From NCBI GenBank assembly GCA_023525715.1, contig CM042012.1:45051441-45115440 (forward strand): a DNA stretch of 64,000 bases, in the 5' to 3' direction. The stretch's first letter is position 1. Each line of letters opens with the position of its first letter. The DNA comes from Cichorium intybus (lineage: Eukaryota; Streptophyta; Magnoliopsida; Asterales; Asteraceae). Position numbers and translations under genes: made by a program. The notes under the pieces are model-generated. The model saw only the letters and a program-made list of their open reading frames with translations. It did no database searches and was not told the origin of the DNA. Below are positions 24,475 to 36,115 of this stretch, one piece after another.

Positions 24475-24510
24475 GTTGGTGTGCCGGTAAACCACACACG
24501 CTCCACCAAC
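24475..24510 (-). other. conserved leader hairpin, copy C
   Basis: Plus-strand arms gttggtg (24475-24481) and caccaac (24504-24510) are perfectly paired over 7 bp around the 22-nt core. Counterpart of copy A in Copia-1, whose arms differ. Confidence 0.65.
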
Positions 24511-25308
24511 GTTCCACAAAGTGCAATGTGCAATTCCATGGATTAGCACCAATTCACATTTTTAACCTAAAGTAACTAGATTGGGATTTGTTTGAGGTTC
24601 TAGTACTTTCAATTATAGCATTATACTTTTAAGAGGCTTAGCGGTTCTATCAAACCCGTTCGGCTAACGACACTCGACTGACCAGGAGAGCGGTGTGTAA
24701 GAGTGGATACCCATTAGACTAACATTTTATAGTCAGTCGCCTTATACCCTCTTTATAGGACAGTTTTGTGAATGAGGCCTACTTGCGGTAAGACTAACCA
24801 ATTCTTCTTATATATAAACGATTAACTTTTAATCATAAATATATAAGATATATTTTAATCTTATTAAAATATGTTAGAATTAATTATCTCATAATTTTCG
24901 CAAATTATTATCTATTTTTTTTGAAAATTTAATTAATTCTTTAAGCTGATTTAATTGATCTTTTAATTAAACAATTAATTAAACTAATTAAATCTAATAT
25001 AGGCATCACAAAATTAATCAATTAATTACCTATATTTATCCCTAGATTTCGAGATTTACCATATATGGATAAAGGATTCTAGTTATTTAATTAATCAGCA
25101 ATTACCATAAATAACAATCCTAATCAAGGCAAGTAAATCAAGCAAATAAAGGGGGAACCAAGGGGTGGCGGCTAGGGTTAGGAAACCCTAGCCTAAGCCA
25201 CGAAATTGAGGCTATTCCAAGAGGTTTTTTTCACAAAAACACTCAAGCAAAAATCATCTAAGCAGTTTATATCAATTCATAAGAAAACAGCCTATGCTCT
25301 GATACCAC

Positions 25309-26074
25309 TGAAGGGTTTTCTAGCAAACAATGAACACAAAAATACCTATGGTTCACATGCAACCCTAGAAAGATCTATGTTTTCTTCTATGAAGATAATA
25401 AACTAAAATCTAAAAGCCAACAATAATTTCTAAAGTTTAAATCAGAAGAACCAACCTTTGAATCTTGTTCTTGAAGCTAGCAGCAAAAGTATCCTGCCTC
25501 AGATGAAAGTCATACCCACAGAAATGGAGAAGACAGTCCAGCAGAGTAATCTTGGTTGAAGTTGGCGTGAATAATGGGGAGCCAGAGGGTTCCTTTTATA
25601 GCCTTCTAGGGTTACACCTGAAACCCTAAGTAGCCTCCAAGTGGGCAAGCCTGTTGACCACTTGGACCAGATCCCTAAACCCTAATTAGGGTTTTCGCCA
25701 ACCCTAGAGAAGCCTCCAAGGGTGGCGCCACTTTTGGCCCCTGGACTTCTCTTTGCCAGTTATTCAACTATTGAATAAATACAAACTAGTCCTCACACTT
25801 TTAATTAATTAATTTAATCACTAAATTAAATCCAATTAATTCTAGATTAAATCTTAATTAATTATTATGGTTTCTAATTAATATATTAACACTTAAATAT
25901 ATTAATAAACCATTTAATTAATTCTATTGATTTATTAAGCAATTAATAAATCAACCTTTTACTCTACCGAACTCTATCCTGACCTCCAGCTATGAGGGCA
26001 ACCCAAATGGACTTTGCTTTAATTAACAAGATAAATATAGTTGTAAAGTCATGGCTTAGACACCTAATCCAACA
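25309..26074 (-). repeat. 5' LTR of the LARD-like element
   Basis: It precedes, on the minus strand, the primer binding site at 25307-25296, and is followed on the plus strand by the gataa duplication. Same length as the other LTR. Confidence 0.9.
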
Positions 26075-28424
26075 GATAAGTTATCCAACTCTATAAAAGC
26101 ATTGGTGAGCCCAGTAGCTGCCAAATAAAAGAGGATATACAAAACGAGATTTAGTCCATGTTTTAATTTGATGGATGTTACACCTGGCCTGAAAACCAGT
26201 GGGAGTAATTAGATCTTCCAAAGAAGAGCAAAATAGATAGGAATGTACACACATTCAAAGCAAGACTGGTTGAGTAGGGCAGTACTCAGACTCAAGAAAT
26301 TGATTTTGATCAAGGCACTCTTATTAGCAGCTGAGAAAGAATCTGTTAGGATATTATTTGCCACAGGTACATTTTATGTGACATGGCAAAATGGATGTTT
26401 TAAGACCGCTTTCCTTAAATGGAAAACAAAGGGGTTGTGTGTATGACACAACCAAGATGTTTTAAACATGCCAAATATAAAAAAAAAGCATACAAAGCAT
26501 GAAAGATTCATTTATAGAATCAATCAAGCACCTCGCAGCTAGAATCTTTATGGTCATAAAATGCTAAAAGATTAGGATTTTCATGAAGCATAGATAAGTC
26601 CTGTGGTTATCTCAAAGCTAGTGGGAGTACTATTGTAGTCTGCCTAATGATGTATGTCAATGACATACTACTTATAGGAAATGATTTTCAAGTTTCAAAG
26701 GGTAATGACTTGGCTTGGAATGTGTCGCTATGAAGAACCAAGGAGATACAATACACTTACATGGAATAATGATTTATGGAGATAGATGCAAAACGTCTAA
26801 GAAAAGGACTTAGCCAAAGTACATATTTGAGTATGATCTTGAAGAAATTCGAGATGCATGACTCTACGGAAAAGTTTTCCGCCCATGGCATAAATAATTA
26901 ATTCGAACCCCATATGCTTCTGCTATAGGATCGATCATGTATGCCATGACATGTACTTGACCTAATATCCTGTATGCTTGGAGCATAGTTAGTTGATTTC
27001 AGGACAACCCTGATAAAAGTCATTAGACAGCAATGAATGACATTTTAGAGTGTCTTAGGAGAACAAGAGATGTTTATGGATGAAAAGGAAGAGCTAAGAG
27101 TAACCGGTCAATAGCAATTCCATATATGACTCTTGCTCACAATCAAGATAGGTGTTCCTGTTAAAAGGGGAGTAATAACATGGAAATGTTCCAAGTTGAA
27201 ATCGATACAAATCTGGGTGTATAGCAGCTAGTATAGGAGACTACACGGTTGAAAGATTTCATTGGTTATATTTGTGTTGTCTTCAACATAAATGATTACC
27301 TTGAAATCTTCTTACCAAGGGTGCAGTCACCTTGACTAAGGAACCCAAGGACCATGGGATGTCGAAGCGTATACTCAGGAATGTTGTTGTGTTTAGAAAC
27401 CAAGTTAAGACATCATAGTGAATAGGGCATCATCGGAAGAGTATCTGGATGATCGTTTCACGAAAGCATTAACGCGGACCAAGCATGAATGTTATACTAG
27501 GGTCCATAAGCATTAAGTTTGTAAGCGATATGGCATAAGTATTTTAGTTATTAGTTTGATAACTGAAACATATAGCAGTAGATAATTGTATATGACTTGG
27601 TGTATTATTAATGGAGAATTAATAAAGAGCTATGCTGCCATTTTCATTTACATTAATATTGTGTTTCACTTTAGGATGTTTAGAACCCGTTTCCCGAGTA
27701 TTAATTTACTCAAACCTCCAAAGGCGGTCGTATTCTTGGAAGCAAGTAGTGATTTAAGACTGTCATGGAGCGTTAGTAGATTGTCTATAGAGATTAGACA
27801 TAGCATGTTGATTGCGACTAGCCCTCATGAGTGCTTGATAGAGATTCAAGTATTGGAACAACCCGCACTCAGAGATTACTTCATGGATTAAGTCACAAGT
27901 AATTCTGAGATGATAATATCTTTTATTCTTCAAACCGAGATACATAAAGGATTTGCACTATGATTCTATCATACATCGGCCTACTCAAACGCTATTTGTA
28001 GCTGGTAGTTATAAAGGATATGTCCGAGTATGACATGATGAAATAGACAGAGACTATATAGTCAGAGTTTATCTATTATTTCTTCCCTAACAAGGAGAAG
28101 CGATATATGTGGGCCCCTCAATGATTTGATGTTGACATTAAGTGTTTGGCCAAACCCAGACTGGATTGATGTGCTCGATCACTAGTCTGACAGAGTCATC
28201 ATAAATCACTATCGGGAAACAAAATTTTGAATTATCAGGCTTGACCTTATCCATGGCCCAGGTTCATGACGATATCTTGTATAACAGAGGAATAATTGAT
28301 CACTTATCTAGGTGTCGTCTTTTTTCTTGGATTAGAGTTCGACAGTTGCATAGGATGACACACTCTGCTAATTATCAAATAATATTGAGACCACACAATT
28401 TGACAACTTGTCCAAGTGGGAGAC
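26075..28424 (+). pseudogene. right fragment of the older Copia (Copia-3): RT and RNase H remnants
   Basis: The sequence continues from 18683. Recognisable pieces in shifting frames include VHTFKARLV (26244-26270), MMYVNDILLIGNDF (26650-26690, the YVDD site changed to YVND), GLSQSTYL (26810-26830), and an RNase H-like tail 'caaggaaccatgg' near 27340-27360. Many stops make it non-functional. The last 900 bases match the 3' non-coding region of Copia-1 in style and end in a purine tract aagtgggagac (28414-28424). Confidence 0.8.
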
Positions 28425-29100
28425 TATTGGAATAATGTCTATGGTCATCAACTAGTGGTAATATTTCTAATAATGACAGAGTTCTTCTGGGTTGCCCTCA
28501 TGACCTAGAAAAACAACCAGAGTTAAAAAATTAAAAGAGGATGATTAGTTTATTGATTTATTGAGAAATAAATTAATTAGAAACTAAATCAACAAATTAA
28601 TTGGTAAATTAATTAGAAACTAAATCAACAAATTAACTGGATTATAATTGATTAAAGGTTTAATCATGAGAAACAAGTCTAGGGGGTGCGGCCGCCAAAA
28701 GGCTCCTAAGTTTGAAACCCTAGGAGCCTTGCACTATAAATAGAGGCCTTAGGGTTCAACCCTAAATCATCCGTCACCTCAAAGGAGCCGCCAACTCCCC
28801 TCCCCCCTCTCTTTTGGCAAAATCCTCAACCCACTCTAGGGTTTGAGGGTTTTTGCCTCCTTCCCAAGTTGAAGTTCTTATCTGTCTGGTTTTCTGGAGT
28901 TCTTGGGTATGAGTCATTAGAGGGATTCACACTTTGGATCCTATTCATCCTTTGCAAGATGTTGTTCATCATTCATTGAAGGAGATAATCCTGAGGTACA
29001 TTCTGTTTATGTTTTGTTGAAATAATTGTTATGAACTGCATGATCCTAAACTTTGTTCATGGAGAATTCTATGATTCGATCTTGTTAGTCTTCCACTGCA
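28425..29100 (+). repeat. 3' LTR of Copia-3 (mutated start)
   Basis: It follows the purine tract, begins TATTGGAATAATG (TG to TA at the terminus) and shares 'gggttgccctcatg' with the Copia-1 LTR. It has a TATA-like 'actataaatag' at 28734 and ends CTTCCACTGCA. No matching 5' LTR remains in the window. Confidence 0.65.
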
Positions 29101-30010
29101 TATGATTATGTGTTTATGTGATCGAAACCCAACTGAATTCACCTCACACGATCCAATAGTTAAATGGAACAATATGAAACCAATTCGTGGTGAAAGGCAT
29201 GAATCGCCGCATCAATTGAAAATTTGTTTGACTAATTATGCAATTAGCAATAGGTATAAAATAAATTTTGTTAAATGTGATAGTGTTCATTTAGTAGCTA
29301 GATGTGAAACCAAGAATGACAAATTACAATATCCTTTTAGACTTATGACATCCTAGGTGACTCGGGAAAGATCATTCCAGGTTACATGTTAAGAAACTGG
29401 TTGATAAGCACAAATGTGTTAGGAAATTTAACAATGCAAACCTTATGAACCCAACATGGCTTTCTAGACACTTTGTTCAATATTTGATTAAGACACCAAA
29501 CATAAAATGCAAGGACATGCAAACTATGATCAAAAACAAATTTCATTGTAATGTATCTTGGTCTAAGTGTTACAGAGCAAGGTGCAGGGCAATGAGTGTT
29601 ATTGAAGGTAAACTTAGTTATCACTACACAAGGGTGTAGGATTACTCTGAAGAGTTAATCCGGTCCAATCCAGGTAGCACTGTCAAGGTGGGTGTGATTG
29701 TGACCCAAATGGAAACAATTACTTTCATATGATATATATTTGTTTTAAAGCAATAAAAGAGGGATGGAAAAAGGGTTGTCGACGAGTAATAGGGCTACAT
29801 GGTTCATTCTTAAAGGTGATGTAGAGGTGTAATACTTATTGCTATATGAAGAGATGCAAACAATCAGGTGTATCATATTGCATGGGTTGTTGTTGATATT
29901 GAGAACAAGATTAACTGGAAATGGTTTATAGAATTACTTGATGATGATTTTGTCTGGTAGGGTGGCAGAGGTTTATGCATTATTGCAAATCAACATAAAG
30001 TATGTTGTTA
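29101..30010 (+). pseudogene. second decayed MULE transposase fragment
   Basis: Pieces in order: NLMNPTWLSRHFVQYLIKTPN (29440-29503), MIKNKFHCNVSWSKCYRARCRAM (29527-29595), an EGWKKGCRRVIGLHGSFLKG block (about 29760-29815), a YHIAWVVVDIENKINWKWFIELLDDDF block (about 29875-29955), and GRGLCIIANQHK (about 29962-29997). This is the DDE core order of MuDR-like transposases. Frameshifts and stops break it, and the C-terminus is missing. It differs from the copy at 7860-9270 and is not its continuation, because both contain the central region. Confidence 0.75.
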
Positions 30011-30475
30011 GTTCATTTAAGTATTTTATTTTTTGTCCCTTACTAACTAATATAGTTCATTGCTACATGATATGGTTTACTTGAAGCAAAAAAGAAATCT
30101 TACCATTTGGTGATTCCAAAAAAAAAAAGAAGGCCCTCAGAGAGGACTATGAAAATGAAGGTTTAAAAGAATATTATAGGTGTAGCTGTATCTAAATAAC
30201 AAACAATAGAATTGGATTAGAGACATAGGGTATGAAGGGTATATTGGCTATTTAGGTAAAGTGTGACAAAAAACCAAAACCGAATAACCAAACTGAACCC
30301 AATGAGTTTGAGTCATTTGATTTGGTTTATTTGGTTTTCTGTTAATTTGGTTCCGTTAACTGAATAAGTATGACCTTATTTGGTTTGGTCTTGGTTAAAG
30401 TTTTATTAGTTTGCTTAAACCGAATAAGCAATCAAATATATTTTTTTACACTTTATATTTATATATTTAATTCAA

Positions 30476-30540
<65 letters not shown>

Positions 30541-31159
30541 CATGCTTGAATTGAACAAAATAAATAATGTATATGTATATGTTGTGTTTAGTATTCCACA
30601 TCGATGCATAAAAAAATATGTTGACTTAACCTACAAAAAGAAAACTTAAGGTGGACATCAATGAGTAGTGAAAATCCACAGATCTCCAAATGGGAAAAAC
30701 AACAATTTTAAATCAGTTCAACATGGGTTTGGACAAGATTTAGATTTTTGCCGGGTCTTGCTATCTTGGTACCTTATAATGAACTCGTTTTTTTATTTGG
30801 TTTAACCGGTAAAGCAAACCAAATAAACCGAAACCGATTTAACCGAACCTTATTTGGTTTGGTTCCTGTTAGTTTAGAAATATTAAAAAAACCTAGTTAA
30901 CTGAAAACAAAAATAACCGATTGGATAACATCCATACATTTACGATGCTGTTTTTTTTTAATAAACTTGTAAATGCCCTAAACCAATACTTTTACCTTTT
31001 TTGTATTTGTAGAGTATGTTGTATGTGTAGTATATTTTGTAAATGCCCTGAAACACTTATGTAAACAGTCATGGCAATATAAGTGTATATTGGCCATTTA
31101 GCAATTATGCATGTTTTTACTATGAAATCCCTCCATTGAAACAGATCCTTTGAATATGG
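30011..31159. other. gene-free region with hAT-like word repeats and a (TA)n array
   Basis: No gene is seen. Around 30270-30920 many copies of 'aaccgaataacc' and 'ggtttggtt' lie in opposite orientations at the two ends, as in non-autonomous DNA elements. I could not define terminal repeats or a target duplication. A (TA)n run occupies 30481-30537. Confidence 0.5.
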
Positions 31160-31167
31160 GTTGTTAT

Positions 31168-31915
<748 letters not shown>

Positions 31916-32109
31916 GTTGTTATTAAATTATGGCAATATAAGGGTATCTATAGTTTATTTTAAAACAATTATGTGAAACATCTCCTTTAACATAGTTATG
32001 GGAATCTATTTTGATGATAAGGTCATTGTAGGCAATCTACTTACCTGATCATTTAAGTATCATGTCACTTTAGGTAATGTACTTATGCTCATTAAGTTAT
32101 TTGGGCATT

Positions 32110-32290
32110 CTACTTAACTTGATCAAACTTAACAAACATTCATTAAATAAATTTAATAATGAAACATTACATAAACTTAACAAAGAAACAATACATAAAC
32201 TTAACAAACTACCATTACATAAACTAAACAAACTCAAATTACATAACAATACATTACATAAACTTACCAAACTAACACAATTATAACAAT
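32110..32290. repeat. AT-rich minisatellite built on 'cataaacttaacaaa'
   Basis: About seven degenerate copies of a 24-27 bp unit. Translation gives a spurious HKLNK repeat. It lies just downstream of the GRF zinc-finger gene. Confidence 0.65.
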
Positions 32291-32396
32291 CTACTTTGAT
32301 GATAAGGTCCCACAAACTTACTTTAAACAAAGCCAAAACATTACATCTACATTGGTTATACTAAAAGAAACCACACTTCCCTATGCCAAAACCAAC

Positions 32397-32888
32397 CTAA
32401 CAATACATTATCCCAACAACGACAATCACCGAAAAAAGCAACAACCACTTCCAAAATTCCACTCCATTTGCAGGTTCATTGGCAAGTATAGGGGCATTAT
32501 TAACAACATTCATATGCACTCCAGCAGGTACATCGACATTATCAACTACTCCACCATTGGCAAGAGCTCGCAATTCCAACATGTGGTCTCTATACCACTT
32601 GTTTAGAATTGGTGGATCAATCCACCAAAAATACTTGCAATCCTTTTCTTCATTCTTCAATGTATACAGTTCGCAACTTGTATTATGGAAGAAAATTGTT
32701 ACAAAAGAAAGATGGAAACTTTAATAATCAATTACCATGAAGTTTGGGGAGCTAAGGAACCTACAACCTAGATTCTTTGGAGTCCATGATGTCCACAATC
32801 CAGTTTGGTCTCCACAGTCGCATGTTACCCTTGCACCTTGATTATTGAAATTACGTTTGTTACGACTACTAGAGGAAGAAGACACCAT
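32397..32888 (-). CDS. GRF zinc-finger protein with C-terminal membrane anchor (At4g04775-like)
   Basis: On the minus strand, exon 1 is 32888-32736 and exon 2 is 32654-32397, joined by an 81-bp GT-AG intron in phase 0, giving 136 residues. Residues 23-57 form a GRF-type zinc finger: C23-D-C25, then SWTPKNLGCRF, then KDC57KYFWWIDPP. The third cysteine normally found a few residues after the RRF motif is Ser47 here, as TCC in place of TGC would give. Residues about 119-135 (LLLFSVIVVVGIM) are a transmembrane helix at the extreme C-terminus. This small architecture is common in plants and often annotated At4g04775-like; its function is unknown. It could be a live gene or a young pseudogene. Its tract lies among repeats and the start ATG is followed by a Ser-rich run typical of the family. 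Confidence 0.65.
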
Positions 32889-34413
32889 CACAATCGTTTG
32901 CCCTAACTTTTTTAGAGAATGGAACTCTTTGTGAATGTGAGATCATTTCAAATTAATACACCCCAAACGACATGTTAGCTTCATTTAGACACATTGACAA
33001 CAACTCAGCATGTGTAACGGGTAAACCGACAATTTTCCCAAATTCGTAAATGATTTTCAAAATGTTGGGTTAAATTGAATAGAAAAAAAAAGCTTAATCG
33101 AGTATAAATTCAAAATATAAGGAGTTTCCTGAATATACCCATTTTTTATAAGATATGGATTATTACTTTACAACTTCATAAGTTAGTCAAGTTTACAGAA
33201 TGTTAATGTACTTTCAACTTCATCAAATTATATCCATCTTTCAAACTTGACATTATATATACTAAATATAAACAATTTTATATCTAAACTCATGTTTAAA
33301 TTCCAATTACTTGATTTTACTTCAAAAGTCAACATGTAAGATGGATCACAGGAAATTCACATGCAACTCAATCCATTTATATATAGTTAGCCTATTGTTA
33401 AAAAAATCAAACATGTTAAATAATCTAATAAGAATAATCTTAAAAGAACGTGAAATATAACATCTTACAAAACAAAATCAATGTTTTACAAAATGTTCTT
33501 ACTTTGAGAGATGGCTAGCGGCAGACATTAACCAAACAATGAATTTATCTTTGTAGATATGATTAATTACAGGAATTGTTTTTATTCCTAACTTTCATTC
33601 CTACTAATCTTCCTACCCAAGTTAAATTGTGACATGTTCGTTTTATTAAATATAACACTTATCATAATTTCACATGAATAGAAATATGAGTATGAATAAA
33701 AGATAATAATTAATACAATTACTCGATTATTTATAAGAATTCTTATTTGATTTGATTTCATCACGTTGACCAAATCATTTATGAGTTTGCGCAATGGTGT
33801 CATTAAATAACAAAAGAAAATATTATTTAGAGGGACCATTAAGCAAATTTAAAGTAGTTTCACCAAGTTTTATACCGTGCTAAATTGTTATTTTGTGATA
33901 AATATGAAAATATGATTCGTATGATGGTATTAAGCCTTTGCATATTGTTACTATTTTTTATTGCCTCTTTATTTTATCGAGTTTTAATGTACATCGAGTA
34001 TTTTATATGATAGAAGAAAAAGTTACCAAAATAGAGTGATTTGAACCATTGTAATAGTTTCAATATAAAATAAATTCCAAAAATTAGTAAACGCTAATGG
34101 TTGTCCATACTCCATATTTGCAAATGGGAACCCACTTCATAAGTTCAGAGTTTGTATATACCAAGTCAATGGCTGAAAGTCAACCAACCCCAAAATGTAA
34201 ATATATTGGAATATACAGTACAATATTCACTAAATTCCAATGAGTAATAGACTAATTTGGCTTCTATCACAACTTGGATTTCTTGAATTTATTTTCATAA
34301 TTAGTTTTCTATATAGTTCTGTACTATTCGTCTGTAATCTACATTCAATGAACATTTGTATGTAAATTCACAGAATTAAAAAACTCACCTGAAAGAGAAG
34401 CTCGAACTGACTG
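32889..34413. other. gene-free region upstream of both the GRF gene and lipase copy 2
   Basis: AT-rich sequence without coding potential. The last ~260 bases align with the region upstream of lipase copy 1, including 'aagtcaa' words and 'tatcacaactt' (3595 and 34267), so a shared promoter is likely there. Confidence 0.6.
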
Positions 34414-35534
34414 ATGACGTCAGACCGGGAAATTTTTGATCTTTCAGGACCTCTCCACCTGCTAAATTCTTTTGACTGGTAAGTACTGACCTTTTGAAGT
34501 TTATAATTTGAAATATTTGCTTCGATTTATCCAGTTAACTGGTTCGATTCTGCTTTAATTACAGGAGAAACACGTTTCATCGAAGATCCCTTGCTGCGAG
34601 CCTGGTTCAAGGTGTTTACATTCTGGAAAGGGATCGTCAACGTGGAAGCACTGGGCACGATGTTCTTGCACCTCCATGGTGGGATCGTTTTCACTTTCAG
34701 TTGAATCACGTTCTAATAGACGATAGTGATTTATCCTACTTTGGGGCCATTTTCGAGCTCAAATATGCACATCCCTTCTTCTATCAATCAACCCCGTACC
34801 CTCCGAAATATGTCATAGCGTTCCGAGGCACAATCACCAGATCTATGACGAGATCCGACGATATGAAGTTAAACATGAAGTGTATTCTCGATAAACTCGA
34901 AGAAAGCTCTCGGTTTCGTAAAGCTTTTGAAGCTGTTTGGAACACGGTAATGGCGGTGGGACCAACAAACGTGTGGTTAGCCGGACATTCGTTGGGTGCG
35001 TCTATAGCAATGCTGGCTGGAAGGAACATGGCGAAGTCTCGATATCAACTCGAAACCTATCTCTTCAATCCGCCATTCATCTCAGTTCCAATCGAGAAAG
35101 TGATCAAAAACGAAACACTAAAACACGGCATCCGTATCGCTGGTAGTCTCATGACGGCCGGAATTGCGACGGCGATGAACCGCCGCCGTGAGGATCCAGG
35201 AGAAGATCCTTTTGTTGTGTTATCTGCGTGGACGCCGTATATGTTTGTGAATCCATCAGATCCGATTTGTGCGGAGTACATCGGGTATTTTGAGCATAGG
35301 GAGAGGATGGAGGGGCTTGGAGTCGGAAGACTGGAGAGGATCGCGACGAGACATTCGATTGGAAGTCTGGTTTCCGGTGCAATCGGGAGGGATTCGGAGC
35401 CGTTACATCTACTACCGACGGCTTATATGACGGTGAATATTAGTCCATCGGAGAATTTCAAGCAAGCTCATGGAATTCGTCAATGGTGGCAACATCATTT
35501 TCAATGGCAATCGAAGTTATACAAATTCAAATAG
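34414..35534 (+). CDS. class-3 lipase-like alpha/beta hydrolase (At4g10955-like), copy 2
   Basis: Exon 1 34414-34478 and exon 2 34565-35534 are separated by an 86-bp GT-AG intron at exactly the same place (inside a Trp codon) as copy 1; 344 residues. The lipase elbow GHSLG (Ser164), the oxyanion segment AFRGT, VNPSDP and LHLLP are all intact. By eye the proteins are roughly 85-90 percent identical. Small insertions occur after QRGS and at VPIEKVIK. Homology also covers the intron, promoter and the first bases after the stop. It is therefore a duplicate of the 3822-4927 gene, now 30 kb apart because of transposon insertions. Both copies look functional; the substrate is unknown. Confidence 0.9.
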
Positions 35535-36115
35535 GGTTTTGCTTCTGGGTACGAGATTGGATTTAGATTTTTTTTCCACAATCTACGTGTTCTGTTTCAT
35601 GATAGTGTGAACAACCAATAAGTTTCCTTTTTGCATGAAGGGTATAATTGTAAATTGATATGGGGAATCAACTGATATGATAATTTCTTCTAAATCTGTA
35701 AAAATAACTATGATACTCTTAAATAAGCATAATAAATTGGGGGTGTTTTGAGTCTTTTGACAATGCTTAGATTCAACTTTCAAATTCAAGTACGTCGATG
35801 TTATGAATTATTGTTTAGTTAATGACTATTGAATTCTTTGTTTTTTTTTTTTTTTTTTTTCCTTTTTTATAGTTTTTTATTGTTAATGAGCATTAGTAAC
35901 AAATATTATTAGGGGTTTTTTAAAAATAGTTATGCACCATCATAAAATACATTCATAATATAGCTCATATTTCATCTTCTTTAGCTAGTATAAATCAGAG
36001 TAATATGTATTAGAAATTTGATGATTTTACCACAAGTAATGAAATAAACTTCTTTACAATCTCATGTCTTATTTTATTCTTTATTATAACTTCATATTTC
36101 ATCATATTTTATAAC
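35535..36115. other. gene-free stretch, possible eroded 5' LTR of Copia-4
   Basis: It contains a 20-base T run (35841-35860). AT-rich sequence follows that ends just before 'aacacgttatcaacac' (36113-36128), which resembles the primer-site region of a Copia family that begins with TTATCA(A/G)CAC. The LTR itself cannot be proved because no second copy is visible. Confidence 0.35.

Larger units (their letters stand above)
18684..26074 (-). mobile_element. large non-autonomous Copia-family derivative (LARD-like)
   Basis: The element is 7391 bp and oriented on the minus strand. LTRs of 766 bp lie at 18684-19449 and 25309-26074, and a perfect target duplication gataa at 18679-18683 and 26075-26079. 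The tRNA-Met primer site (complement of TGGTATCAGAGC) lies at 25296-25307, and the polypurine tract (complement of gtctcccactt) at 19450-19460. The LTRs differ at only about seven positions, so it is very young. LTRs, leader and 3' region are clearly related to Copia-1. The interior of nearly 4 kb has no protease, integrase or polymerase, only a broken gag-like frame. Its mobility must have come from proteins of a related element such as Copia-1. Confidence 0.9.

Noticed and set aside
7860..30010. The two MULE transposase remnants as halves of one gene split by the retroelements
   Set aside because: Both contain the central DDE region, so they are separate copies.
30260..30930. Third hAT-like element rich in 'accgaataacc' words
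   Set aside because: No matching termini or target duplication could be found, so only the repeat character is reported.
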